From Paenibacillus segetis (lineage in GTDB: Bacteria > Bacillota > Bacilli > Paenibacillales > Paenibacillaceae), in NCBI RefSeq assembly GCF_014639155.1, contig NZ_BMFT01000006.1:62001-126000 (forward strand): a stretch of DNA of 64,000 bases. Direction: 5' to 3'. Both the position numbers and the translations under genes were made by a program. Below are positions 26,354 to 34,931 of the stretch, piece by piece. Below the pieces are notes generated by a model that was not told where the DNA came from, did no database searches, and saw only the letters and a list, made by a program, of their open reading frames with translations. Positions within the stretch are counted from its first letter, which is position 1, and each line of letters opens with the position of its first letter.

Positions 26354-28534
26354 TTAATTAATGACCTTTATCTTTATTTTGCTCTTATCGGCAGAACTCG
26401 TAATAAGCACGACCTCCCCGAAAATCTGTACGCCGTCTACGACATAGGAATCATAGTGACCCGACGGTACCTTATGACTGATCACTAGGATATGCTCCGT
26501 GCCTAAGTCAGGATGGACAATCCGGCAAGCCTCGGCCTGTGCATCATCTACCTGTTCACCGGTATGACGGAACACAGGAATCTTGCTTACTTGCGGGGCT
26601 TGCGACTCGCCAGGACGCAGCGGGTAGAGCAGTTGCATCATCGATGTCATTCCGCTTCCGCTCCGTGAATAAGTCACTTGATGGTTAGATTCCAACAAAT
26701 TATATTCACGAGAAATGACGCCCTCGGAGATTTCGGCCTGTAGCCCCTCACGCTGAACCGGGATCATGAGCAGGTTCGCTTCCCCTTCATTTTGTGTACG
26801 ACAGATTTGCGAGCCTTCCTCTAGTCCAATGACACCCGATCCGAAGTGGAAATGCTGCTTGAACTGATGTTGTCCCTTACTTTGAAAACGGTCGACGAGC
26901 AGCCAGTAATGCGGCTTGATAAAAATAATTCTCCGATTCACAAACACTGGATCGTCTAAATGCAGGTAGCCATCATGGCTGCCTTCGACATAGTCGTAGG
27001 TAGGGCGACTGATCCATTTGCTGCCTGACGGCCCAGCAATGCGATGAAAACCCCAAGTGTCGATAATATCTGTAAATCCAATACCATCGACTGTCGTCGT
27101 ATTATGGGCTGCGCCTTCTTTTAACTTACGTCGGAGCGGTGTATGGTCACTGTAGTTGTATCTGCCGAGATCCGTCAGAAATTCCTTTCCGTAGGCGTGC
27201 AGGTCAATATGCAACATATCCGCATGCCCATGTCCACCGCCCTGCGGCCCACAGTGGAAGTACAGATACAGATCCTGCTCACTCCAGCCCGAACGCATCA
27301 CATAATGCCCGGAGTGGATAAAGGCGTGAGAAGTGTCCGTTGGCTCCGTAGGAGTCAAGCTCTCATAGCTTCTGATTGCTTCCATGCCAAGCAGCCATGC
27401 GCTATCATAGTCCATACGCTGATTAGCGCCGAAGCGAAGCATTTCGTCTTTAAACAGAACAGCTGCATACGTCAATAACGAACGAATGTCATTATCATCG
27501 CTATCGCCAAACATAGGCTGCCTATGGCTAGGATTAGCCCAGTACAGGGAAGCCATGGCCATCTCATGTACTTTACCACGGAAATCCCCGTCCAGCTTAA
27601 TCCCATGTTGCTCGGCAAAATAAAGACAATCGAGGTAGCAGCACATCACCTCATGATGATAGGTTGGCGATTGCTCCCAGTGAATTCCATCTGCCATAAC
27701 CTGAATACGCGCCGTCTCTCCAAGGCGCTCTTCAGCCAGGCTGCACCACTGCTCGGAACCCTGCAGTTCAGGAAAGGTTAAGGCAATCGGAAGCAAGCCG
27801 TTCGTCTCCAGGACGCCCCAGTTGCTGATCCGCTTCCAGCTTGTAAATGCGTCCGCCAGGTATCGGGCGTGCTCCGACAAGGAGATCAGCAATTTAGCCA
27901 GCAAGGTAGGCGTGAGTTGCGGACATTCCCACACATAACGCAGCGTCTTGATCCAGTTGCTGCCGCGAAGACCCGCTTCAATCGTACGCCAGTTAAGCGT
28001 ATCGCTGGTAGGCTCGCTCGGTTTCGGGTTGCGATCGATCCAATCTTCAAGCTGGCGGCATAACGCCGCCGAATATTTATCATCTCCGGTCATGGCGTAA
28101 GCCTGGCCAAGAGCAATCCAGTAGCGATGCCGGTTCAGCATGTACGCCCATTCGGGATCGACATCAGGAATGTAGTTCCAGTCAATTGCTCCATCGAACG
28201 TAACTGGAACCTGCGTCCGCTCCATATCCCATGGGAACTGGAACAGAAATGTCTGGTTAACGACTTCATCCGCCGTCTTCATGACCATAGCGACTTCATC
28301 CGACCAATACTCTTTGACGTAATCGGTAATTTGTGCAGTTTCCTCTTGTGACCATCGGTTGCCAGGAATATGACGCTCCATATAATACCGATGCAAGGCA
28401 TTCAGCGCATCTTCATAGCGATTCTGCCTAACCGCTTGAGCTACATCAGTTAATTCAGGCTTCTCCAGATGAAGCAACGAAAAGACAGAGAATACTTCGT
28501 CCTGATAACAATCTCCCGTATTGTTAACGTTCAT
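26354..28534 (-). CDS. Heparinase II/III-like polysaccharide lyase, cytoplasmic
   Basis: This is a 726-residue protein. The N-terminal alpha/alpha toroid (about 1-380) carries NWGVLETNG and the HWEQSPTYHHE segment expected to hold catalytic Tyr/His. A C-terminal beta-sandwich contains GGHGHADMLHIDL, the heparinase II/III core. It resembles the PL12/PL15/PL21-type superfamily, and the exact family cannot be set by eye. Lyases of this fold cut next to uronic acids and leave a 4,5-unsaturated sugar, the substrate type of the upstream GH88 enzyme. Its start overlaps the GH88 stop by 11 bp. No signal peptide is visible. Confidence 0.87.
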   Translation of the reverse strand: MNVNNTGDCYQDEVFSVFSLLHLEKPELTDVAQAVRQNRYEDALNALHRYYMERHIPGNRWSQEETAQITDYVKEYWSDEVAMVMKTADEVVNQTFLFQFPWDMERTQVPVTFDGAIDWNYIPDVDPEWAYMLNRHRYWIALGQAYAMTGDDKYSAALCRQLEDWIDRNPKPSEPTSDTLNWRTIEAGLRGSNWIKTLRYVWECPQLTPTLLAKLLISLSEHARYLADAFTSWKRISNWGVLETNGLLPIALTFPELQGSEQWCSLAEERLGETARIQVMADGIHWEQSPTYHHEVMCCYLDCLYFAEQHGIKLDGDFRGKVHEMAMASLYWANPSHRQPMFGDSDDNDIRSLLTYAAVLFKDEMLRFGANQRMDYDSAWLLGMEAIRSYESLTPTEPTDTSHAFIHSGHYVMRSGWSEQDLYLYFHCGPQGGGHGHADMLHIDLHAYGKEFLTDLGRYNYSDHTPLRRKLKEGAAHNTTTVDGIGFTDIIDTWGFHRIAGPSGSKWISRPTYDYVEGSHDGYLHLDDPVFVNRRIIFIKPHYWLLVDRFQSKGQHQFKQHFHFGSGVIGLEEGSQICRTQNEGEANLLMIPVQREGLQAEISEGVISREYNLLESNHQVTYSRSGSGMTSMMQLLYPLRPGESQAPQVSKIPVFRHTGEQVDDAQAEACRIVHPDLGTEHILVISHKVPSGHYDSYVVDGVQIFGEVVLITSSADKSKIKIKVIN

Positions 28535-29648
28535 ACCAATACCCTCTTATCCCTTTTTCAAGACGCATCAAGGCTTCCAGATAGTAGTAATCGCCCCAGA
28601 TCATATAATCATCAGGTGATAACCCTCCATGCACATAATACGAGCCATGCTTGAGTAGTCCCTCTGCATCTTCTTCCCCAATCGTGGCGTATCGCTGAAC
28701 AAGTGATGTCATCGACCTCGTAAGCATTTCCTGGAAGTAGTTACGGTCTTGATCCTGCTCATCCAAATGGGATAACAGTTCCAGTAGACCAGATGCTACA
28801 ATCGCAGAGGCTGAGCTATCCCGGTAAGTATCTGCCGTCACAGGGGCATTAAAGTCCCAGTAAGCTACATCGTCTTCTGGTAAATGTTCAAGGAAGTACC
28901 GAGCAAGACGTTTGGAGGATTCCAAGAACAAGGGATCCTTCGTATATCGATAAGAGAGCGCGAATCCGTATACGCCCCAGGCCTGCCCTCTCGTCCAGGT
29001 TGATCCGTTCGTATAACCTTGATGCGTCGCCCCTCCGATAGGTTCTCCCGTTTCCGGGTTGAAGAAGAATGTATGATAAGAGCTGTCATCCCCTCTAACG
29101 AGGTAGCGTCTTGATTTCTCCGCTTGAGCTATAGCAACATCCCGATATGCTAAGTCACCTGTCTGTTCACTCGCCCAGTACAACAGTGGAAGGTTCAGCA
29201 GACAATCAATAATAATCCGCCCTTCCTCCTTAGCATCTCCCTTCTGCCCCCAAGCTTGAATGTAGCGACCTGGTTCACGCCATCGATTCATAAGTACGTC
29301 GGCTGCTTGCAGCGTCAATTGGCGAGCGGATTCGTCCTTCTCCACAATCCATTGTGCTTTGGAGGATAACGAATATAGGAACCCGATATCATGATGATCA
29401 AGTACTACGTGATCTTGCAGACGCCTTTGAAAGCTAGCAACCGATTTCTCTGCCGCATTTCGAAAACGTTCGTCATTGGTATATTCGTAGCATAACCAGA
29501 GCATTCCGGTCCAAAATCCGTTAGTCCAGTCATTATTATCATTCAATTCATAATTACCGCCCCGACTCACGTGAGGAAATTTCTCACCGAACCGATCTAT
29601 ATTTCTTAATGTCTTGGTAATAGCGTCATCAATTGCATTTTTCCACAT
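28524..29648 (-). CDS. GH88 unsaturated glucuronyl hydrolase
   Basis: This is a 374-residue (alpha/alpha)6-barrel enzyme. Asp87 in DHHDIGF and Asp148 in IIDCLLNLPLL correspond in place and spacing to the two essential Asp residues of Bacillus unsaturated glucuronyl hydrolase (88 and 149). The conserved TRGQAWGVYGF is present. It removes the unsaturated uronic acid that lyases leave at the non-reducing end. ATG 29648 is chosen because GGGGGAT lies 6 bp upstream. It is the first gene of an operon with the lyase and probably the kinase and regulator, and its promoter carries the shared motif. Confidence 0.92.
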   Translation of the reverse strand: MWKNAIDDAITKTLRNIDRFGEKFPHVSRGGNYELNDNNDWTNGFWTGMLWLCYEYTNDERFRNAAEKSVASFQRRLQDHVVLDHHDIGFLYSLSSKAQWIVEKDESARQLTLQAADVLMNRWREPGRYIQAWGQKGDAKEEGRIIIDCLLNLPLLYWASEQTGDLAYRDVAIAQAEKSRRYLVRGDDSSYHTFFFNPETGEPIGGATHQGYTNGSTWTRGQAWGVYGFALSYRYTKDPLFLESSKRLARYFLEHLPEDDVAYWDFNAPVTADTYRDSSASAIVASGLLELLSHLDEQDQDRNYFQEMLTRSMTSLVQRYATIGEEDAEGLLKHGSYYVHGGLSPDDYMIWGDYYYLEALMRLEKGIRGYWYER

Positions 29649-29687
29649 GATGATATCCCCCATCCACTTGATCATTGATTAAGGTTC

Positions 29688-29773
29688 ATCATAGCAGACA
29701 TATTTTATCTTAATAGGTTTAAATTTTAGTAGGAATGTGCAAAATTTTGACTTTTTTTGTGCAGCATGTGATC
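29688..29773 (-). promoter_or_regulatory. Promoter and shared motif upstream of the GH88 operon
   Basis: GTGCAAAATTTTGAC (plus-strand wording, 29737-29751) lies 89 bp upstream of the GH88 start. A second element, GTGCAGCATGTGATC (29759-29773), follows at exactly 22 bp. A -10-like TATGAT is at 29688-29693 on the minus strand. Confidence 0.5.
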
Positions 29774-29777
29774 AAAT

Positions 29778-29801
29778 GAAAAATGAGGGCGGAGCGCCCT
29801 C
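29778..29801 (-). terminator. Terminator after the GH95 gene
   Basis: GAGGGCG and CGCCCTC form a perfect 7-bp stem with a 3-nt loop, followed on the minus strand by ATTTTTC. Confidence 0.8.
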
Positions 29802-29807
29802 GGTTTA

Positions 29808-32111
29808 TCAAATATGTGCTTTTACTTTGCTGATTCGGTACATTGCTCCTGCTGGAATAATGAAATGATAAGTGCTCTCTATCTTATTAACCGTTATTGG
29901 TTTGTCTTCGGGCCCACGAATCTCAAGTGGCACCTCGCTATAAATCGCGCACCCTCTTTCAGACTCTGTATAAATCTTCGCTTCTTGTAAAACACTATCC
30001 GCCCATTCGATATCAATGATATATCCACCTCTGGCGCGCAACCCTTTAACAATACCTGAGGTCCATCCAGAAGGAAGTGCAGGCAACAAGCGGAGTTCGC
30101 CTCCATGCGACTGCAAGAGCATCTCTTGAATTGCGGCTGCTCCTCCAAAATTGGCATCAATCTGAAACGGTGGATGATCGCCGAATAAATTCGGATGCAC
30201 AGCTTTGCATAATAGATCATGCAGACTGTTATACGAGTTATCACCATCACCCAGCCGGGCCCAAAAATTGGCGATCCAGGCTTGACTCCACCCGGTATGG
30301 CCACCTCCGTGCGCCAACCTCCGTTCAAGAGTCACTCGCGCAGCTGCTCCTAATTCCGGCATCCGATGAGGTAAAATTTGTTCACCCGGATGTAAGGCAA
30401 ATAAATGTGAAATGTGGCGATGACCAGGCTCCGCTTCTTCATAATCAACTGACCATTCCATGATCTGTCCATGACGACCGATTTGCGGCTTAGGAAGCCT
30501 GCCCCGAGCTTTCATACATTCATGCTGAAATGATTGATCAAGGTCAAGACATTCTGATGCCTCCATACAGGCGGTAAATATAGCATATACTATCTGAGAA
30601 TCCATAGACGGTCCGGCACATAGCGCACCAATCTCCCCACCTGCTGTAACATAACTGTTCTCTGGGGATAGAGATGGTGAAGTTACAAGCTGACCGTTCC
30701 CATCTTCGACTAAATAGTCTAAGAAGAATAATGCAGCTTCTTTAAGTACCGGATATGCTCGTTCACGCAAGAATGATTCCGAATCGTTGTATTTGTAGTG
30801 CTCCCATAAGTGCAGTGCAAGCCAGGCACCGCCTGTAGGCCAAAAAATGGCCGGAACCCATGCGCTGAAAATCCCGCTTTCCGCCCAAATATTAGTTGTA
30901 GAATGGGCCACAAATCCCCTTGCACCATATAATTTGTGCGCTGTATCCCGTCCGTTCACTACTAAACGATCAATTAGATCGAATAGCGGCTCATGACATT
31001 CCGGTAAATTGCCCGTCTCCGCGATCCAATAATTCATCTGTAAATTGATATTCAAATGAAAATCAGATTCCCAAGGCGGAGTGAAACTTTCGTTCCATAT
31101 CCCTTGCAGATTGGCGGGTAGGCTGCCAGGTCTCGAACTTGCAATCAGCAGATAACGCCCGTATTGATAGAATAGCGCCTCAAGTCCCTGATCGATATTC
31201 CCCTTCTTGTAACTCAAAAGCCGATCAGAAGTAGGCATTTCTTCGAGGTCTTGATTGTCGTCGGCGCCTAGTTCCAATGATACTCTATCAAATAATTTAC
31301 GGTGATCTTGAACATGCAATTTCTTATGCTCTGCATACGGTATTGAAGCTGCATGATCTGCCTGTTGTAGTGCTTCACTGTAAGGGTCGCTATATCGGAA
31401 AGAGGTCTGTGCCGCGAGGATGAGGGTAACGGAACTAGCTTGGTCAATATCCAAATAATTTCCAATCACCTGGGTCTCACCCCCATCAACGACTGCCTTT
31501 AATATTGCTGCATAATTTATTCCATCCGGTCCGCACTGGCCCTTCAATGTGAGTATGTTGCCACTTTCTCTACCCATTTTTCCCTCGAAGGGCCTACGAC
31601 TCAGCCGGGCTGTCAATGAAAGAGCACCTGGTTGTGAAGTCGTCAAATGTAGGATCATAACTTGACTGACTGCGCTTGAAAAGACTTCTCTACTATACTG
31701 AATAGTTCCTATCTTATATTTAACTGAAGCCACACCCGTCTGAATATCCAGTTCGCGCTGATAATGAGACGTTGTCTCTGCACCTTCAATGTTGATCAAT
31801 AAATCGCCTAATGGCTGATATGGGCCAAAATAATGTGGTGCGTTTGTCATGTTCAGCAAGGCTAACTTTTCGGCCTCCTGTGGTTTGCCTTCCTGGAGCA
31901 GCCTTCTGATTTCCTCCAGCTTTCCTACTGAGGCCGAGTTGTCATTCCCTTGGGGACCCCCGTACCATATCGAATCTTCATTTAACTGGATTCGTTCATT
32001 CTGCACACCACCGAAGACCATGCCACCTAAACGTCCATTGCCGATGGGAAATGCCTCTGTCCAAACACCCGCAGGTTGTTTCTCTATTAATTTGCAGTTT
32101 TTATTACCCAT
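29808..32111 (-). CDS. GH95 alpha-L-fucosidase (or alpha-L-galactosidase)
   Basis: This 767-residue protein has an N-terminal beta domain with EAFPIGNGRLGGMVFGG, an (alpha/alpha)6 barrel and a C-terminal beta domain. The active-site signatures are the Asn pair in HLNINLQMNYW, the Glu in SPSLSPEN and the Asp in FQIDANFGG. GH95 enzymes invert and usually remove alpha-1,2-fucose, and some act on L-galactose. It is slightly shorter than typical, with a compact segment after residue 230. There is no signal peptide. It has its own promoter region after the preceding kinase gene, with a partial TGCAAAAT match at 32176-32183, and ends at a terminator. Confidence 0.9.
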   Translation of the reverse strand: MGNKNCKLIEKQPAGVWTEAFPIGNGRLGGMVFGGVQNERIQLNEDSIWYGGPQGNDNSASVGKLEEIRRLLQEGKPQEAEKLALLNMTNAPHYFGPYQPLGDLLINIEGAETTSHYQRELDIQTGVASVKYKIGTIQYSREVFSSAVSQVMILHLTTSQPGALSLTARLSRRPFEGKMGRESGNILTLKGQCGPDGINYAAILKAVVDGGETQVIGNYLDIDQASSVTLILAAQTSFRYSDPYSEALQQADHAASIPYAEHKKLHVQDHRKLFDRVSLELGADDNQDLEEMPTSDRLLSYKKGNIDQGLEALFYQYGRYLLIASSRPGSLPANLQGIWNESFTPPWESDFHLNINLQMNYWIAETGNLPECHEPLFDLIDRLVVNGRDTAHKLYGARGFVAHSTTNIWAESGIFSAWVPAIFWPTGGAWLALHLWEHYKYNDSESFLRERAYPVLKEAALFFLDYLVEDGNGQLVTSPSLSPENSYVTAGGEIGALCAGPSMDSQIVYAIFTACMEASECLDLDQSFQHECMKARGRLPKPQIGRHGQIMEWSVDYEEAEPGHRHISHLFALHPGEQILPHRMPELGAAARVTLERRLAHGGGHTGWSQAWIANFWARLGDGDNSYNSLHDLLCKAVHPNLFGDHPPFQIDANFGGAAAIQEMLLQSHGGELRLLPALPSGWTSGIVKGLRARGGYIIDIEWADSVLQEAKIYTESERGCAIYSEVPLEIRGPEDKPITVNKIESTYHFIIPAGAMYRISKVKAHI

Positions 32112-32288
32112 AATTTCACCCCTGAGACAATCTGTTCAATAATTTAGCATCTTGCATCTAATATAGAGTAATCAATGCAAAATCCTAGGATGAATACTGA
32201 CCTTAGACAGGTCATATTTTTACCTCTTATAGATCAAATTTGACGTCCCATACGAAAAATAGCCTTAGAAACCGTTCTAGAACTTGTT

Positions 32289-33701
32289 TTATAATTTAAT
32301 CTCAATTGTTGTCCCATGACCAAGGATACTATTCACCTTGATCTCTCCATTGTGTGCTTGAATAATATCATTTGCAATCGCCATGCCGAGTCCGGAACCT
32401 TTATGTAACTCGCCTGTGTTTGTTCCCCGATAATAGCGATCAAAAATCCGATCGACTTCTTGTTTCTGAATCCCTTTTCCATCATCTTGTATTGTAATGT
32501 GGATCTGTTCCTTCTTTTCAATACGAACAACAATTTTTACATGGTTATCATTATGAACAATCGCATTATAGATCAAATTGTTAATGGCTCTACGAATTAA
32601 AATCTCATCAGCATCGAACAGAATCGTTTCTTGATTACACTGAAATTCAATGTCGCGGTCGGAATACTTGGCGTCATTCAGAATATCGATCACAGTATTC
32701 CGTAATAGAGTTACCAGGTTGATCGTCTTGGTGTTCAAAGTTAATTCTTTACTCTTCAATCTAGTAGTTAAGTTTAAATCTTCAATAACTTCTTTTATAT
32801 ATAATGATTTACTTTCAATAATTCCAGCGTATTCCATCATTTCCGCTAATGAAAAATGGTATTCTGCATCCTTCATCATTTCTGCATAGCCTTGAATCGA
32901 AGCTAATGGCGTTTTGATATCATGAGAGATATTCGAAATCCACTCTTCCTTCATTTTATCTAGTTTTTTACGCTCATTTTCATTCACCCTGAGTTCATTA
33001 GATAAATAATTAACATTATAAAAAACATCTTTATAGATTCCTTTAGGCTCATAATTTAAATTATATTCTTTATTGGCCAACCTCTTGATCCCCTCAATGA
33101 TCGAGTTTACTGGCTTAGCAAGTCTTTTACTGAAAAAATACCCGATCAATACAGCAATTAATCCATCAATAATGATAAACAGAAGCCCACCTACTTTGAA
33201 CACATGGAAAATATCCCGATAATCATATGACAAAACATATTTACCGATGTTTGGATCAGCAATTCCAATAAAGTAGCTGTAATAGGTTTGATTTATTTCT
33301 TTTCCACTAACAAAAACTGTGGTTTTCCCATCAACTTCCTTATACTTGTACATTTGAATCACATCTAGAGGTGTATATTTCTTCTGTACCTGCTTCGGCA
33401 AGCGATAACTATATATTTCTCTGCCGTTTTCGTTTAATATTTGTATCCAGGCATTTTTTGCTTCAAGCTCCTTTTTTCCCTGTTCATTAATTACCACATA
33501 ACCATGAACCGTCGTTATATGATCACCGAACCCTGTCGTAAATGCTTCTGCAGATATCTCCCTGTTGTTAAACAAAATAGGTTTCTTAGCCGTGGTCTGG
33601 GCCACAAGTAAACCCACCACAAGCACAATATTTATCACAAGCACTAATATGACAACTAAAACAACAGATAATAAATATCTTCCGGTTAGCCACCACTTCA
33701 T
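32289..33701 (-). CDS. Sensor histidine kinase with extracytoplasmic domain (Bce-like module)
   Basis: This 470-residue kinase has helix 1 at about residues 10-33, an extracytoplasmic domain of about 130 residues, helix 2 at about 168-190 and HAMP. HisKA has ISHDIKTPLASIQG, and HATPase has NLIYNAIVHND and GSGLGMAIA. Kinases paired with Bce-type transporters normally have almost no extracytoplasmic part, so this sensor differs. The start lies 3 bp after the regulator stop and is probably translationally coupled. Confidence 0.92.
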   Translation of the reverse strand: MKWWLTGRYLLSVVLVVILVLVINIVLVVGLLVAQTTAKKPILFNNREISAEAFTTGFGDHITTVHGYVVINEQGKKELEAKNAWIQILNENGREIYSYRLPKQVQKKYTPLDVIQMYKYKEVDGKTTVFVSGKEINQTYYSYFIGIADPNIGKYVLSYDYRDIFHVFKVGGLLFIIIDGLIAVLIGYFFSKRLAKPVNSIIEGIKRLANKEYNLNYEPKGIYKDVFYNVNYLSNELRVNENERKKLDKMKEEWISNISHDIKTPLASIQGYAEMMKDAEYHFSLAEMMEYAGIIESKSLYIKEVIEDLNLTTRLKSKELTLNTKTINLVTLLRNTVIDILNDAKYSDRDIEFQCNQETILFDADEILIRRAINNLIYNAIVHNDNHVKIVVRIEKKEQIHITIQDDGKGIQKQEVDRIFDRYYRGTNTGELHKGSGLGMAIANDIIQAHNGEIKVNSILGHGTTIEIKL

Positions 33702-33704
33702 GGT

Positions 33705-34412
33705 TTAATCGTCCTTTACAACTAGTTTATAACCTAAGCCTTTGACTGTAATTAGATACTCTGGATCTGAAGGCTGCACCTCAATTTTCTCCCTCAACCT
33801 GCGGATATGTACCATGACCGTATTATCAAAACCTATAAAGTCCTCCCCCCACACTTGCTCACATAGGCTCTCTTTACTTATAATCCGATTCACATTCTTA
33901 AGCAGATACGTGATTAATCCAAGTTCTTTTGGCCTTAGCTCAATGGTCTCCCCATTCTTTCTGAATTCTGCTCTTTGCTCATCTAATTCGAAGGGACCTA
34001 CTTTCAATAGGTTATCTTCTTTATCGGTCTGAACATATTCAGCTCTACGCAATTGTGCCTTTACACGATAAGCAACTTCCTTAGGGCTAAATGGCTTTAC
34101 AATATAGTCATCTCCACCAATAGCAAATCCGAGAATCTTATCAATTTCCTCCGTCTTTGCAGACAAGAACAAAATTGGCACATTAGAGATGCTTCTTATC
34201 TGTTTACAAACATCGTATCCCTCTCCATCAGGCAGCATAATGTCCAATAAAACGATGTCAGGTTGTGTCTGCCTAAATTGAATTAATCCGTCTTGTACGG
34301 TTGTCGACGTATACACATGATCTATTCCTTCTTTGGTTAATACAGTATTCAAAATCCTTAAAATATCTTCTTCATCATCTATAATCAGAACCTTTGCGTC
34401 TTTTAGCGACAT
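33705..34412 (-). CDS. OmpR-family response regulator (Bce-like module)
   Basis: This is a 235-residue regulator. The receiver has Asp57 in VLLDIMLPDGEG and the Lys in DDYIVKPFSPKE. The C-terminal winged helix ends TVKGLGYKLVV. GGGGAGGAG precedes the ATG. It forms an operon with the kinase, separated from the ABC genes by a terminator. The likely target is the ABC operon, whose promoter has an 11-bp-phased direct repeat typical of OmpR-type regulators. Confidence 0.94.
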   Translation of the reverse strand: MSLKDAKVLIIDDEEDILRILNTVLTKEGIDHVYTSTTVQDGLIQFRQTQPDIVLLDIMLPDGEGYDVCKQIRSISNVPILFLSAKTEEIDKILGFAIGGDDYIVKPFSPKEVAYRVKAQLRRAEYVQTDKEDNLLKVGPFELDEQRAEFRKNGETIELRPKELGLITYLLKNVNRIISKESLCEQVWGEDFIGFDNTVMVHIRRLREKIEVQPSDPEYLITVKGLGYKLVVKDD

Positions 34413-34486
34413 GTAATGACTCCTCCCCTGAAAATTTCTCTGTCGTAATGTTAGTATAATGCACAGATCACCAGTTTAATCAAAAT

Positions 34487-34525
34487 AAGGACTTAGTTAT
34501 CTTTGATTAGGATAACTAAGTCCTT
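34487..34525 (-). terminator. Terminator after the YxeA-like gene
   Basis: AAGGACTTAGTTATC pairs perfectly with GATAACTAAGTCCTT and is followed on the minus strand by ATTTTG. It separates the transporter operon from the two-component genes. Confidence 0.88.
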
Positions 34526-34537
34526 CGTCACACTTGT

Positions 34538-34906
34538 TCAAGTGGTGCCTTCTAATTTTTCCTTCGCTTTATTCGGAATCTCCTCTTTCTGAACCTCTTG
34601 ATAGGAAGTTACGCCTTTGCTGTCCTTCACAAATAAGTTTAGATACGCTTCTTCACGAAGCTGTTTACTACTTGTAAATGTAAATACTTTTTCTTCTCCT
34701 GCTTCATTATAGGCGGGTAAAGTATATTCATACGTCACAAACTTCTCCCCACGATCTGATTTACTTTCTATCTTTTCTCCCCCACCTTTAATCTGAACAT
34801 AATAATTATCTGCACCTAGCCTGTTTAAATTAACATTTTGCATGAAGACCAGTAGTCCAACGACCACTACGATGATTGTTGATACAGCTATGATTATCTT
34901 TTTCAT
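34538..34906 (-). CDS. YxeA-family (DUF1093) small secreted or membrane-anchored protein
   Basis: This is a 122-residue protein. One hydrophobic segment (residues 4-24) follows MKK, then comes a small beta-rich domain containing NYYVQIKG, VTYEYTLPAYNEAGEEK and the tail EEIPNKAKEKL. The layout matches YxeA, encoded with the yxdLM transporter in B. subtilis. The role is unknown. ATG 34906 is preferred because GAGGGAG lies 6 bp upstream. The gene lies 25 bp after the permease stop and ends the transporter operon. Confidence 0.82.
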   Translation of the reverse strand: MKKIIIAVSTIIVVVVGLLVFMQNVNLNRLGADNYYVQIKGGGEKIESKSDRGEKFVTYEYTLPAYNEAGEEKVFTFTSSKQLREEAYLNLFVKDSKGVTSYQEVQKEEIPNKAKEKLEGTT

Positions 34907-34931
34907 GGGTTGCTCCCTCACATTCATTTAT

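Noticed and set aside
26354..28534. Heparinase-fold protein as a true heparin lyase
   Set aside because: The fold is shared by several lyase families. Locus content (fucosidases, GH88) does not specify heparin, so no substrate is claimed.
30077..30463. 128-codon plus-strand frame within GH95
   Set aside because: It is antisense to a well-supported enzyme, with no start context and no family resemblance.
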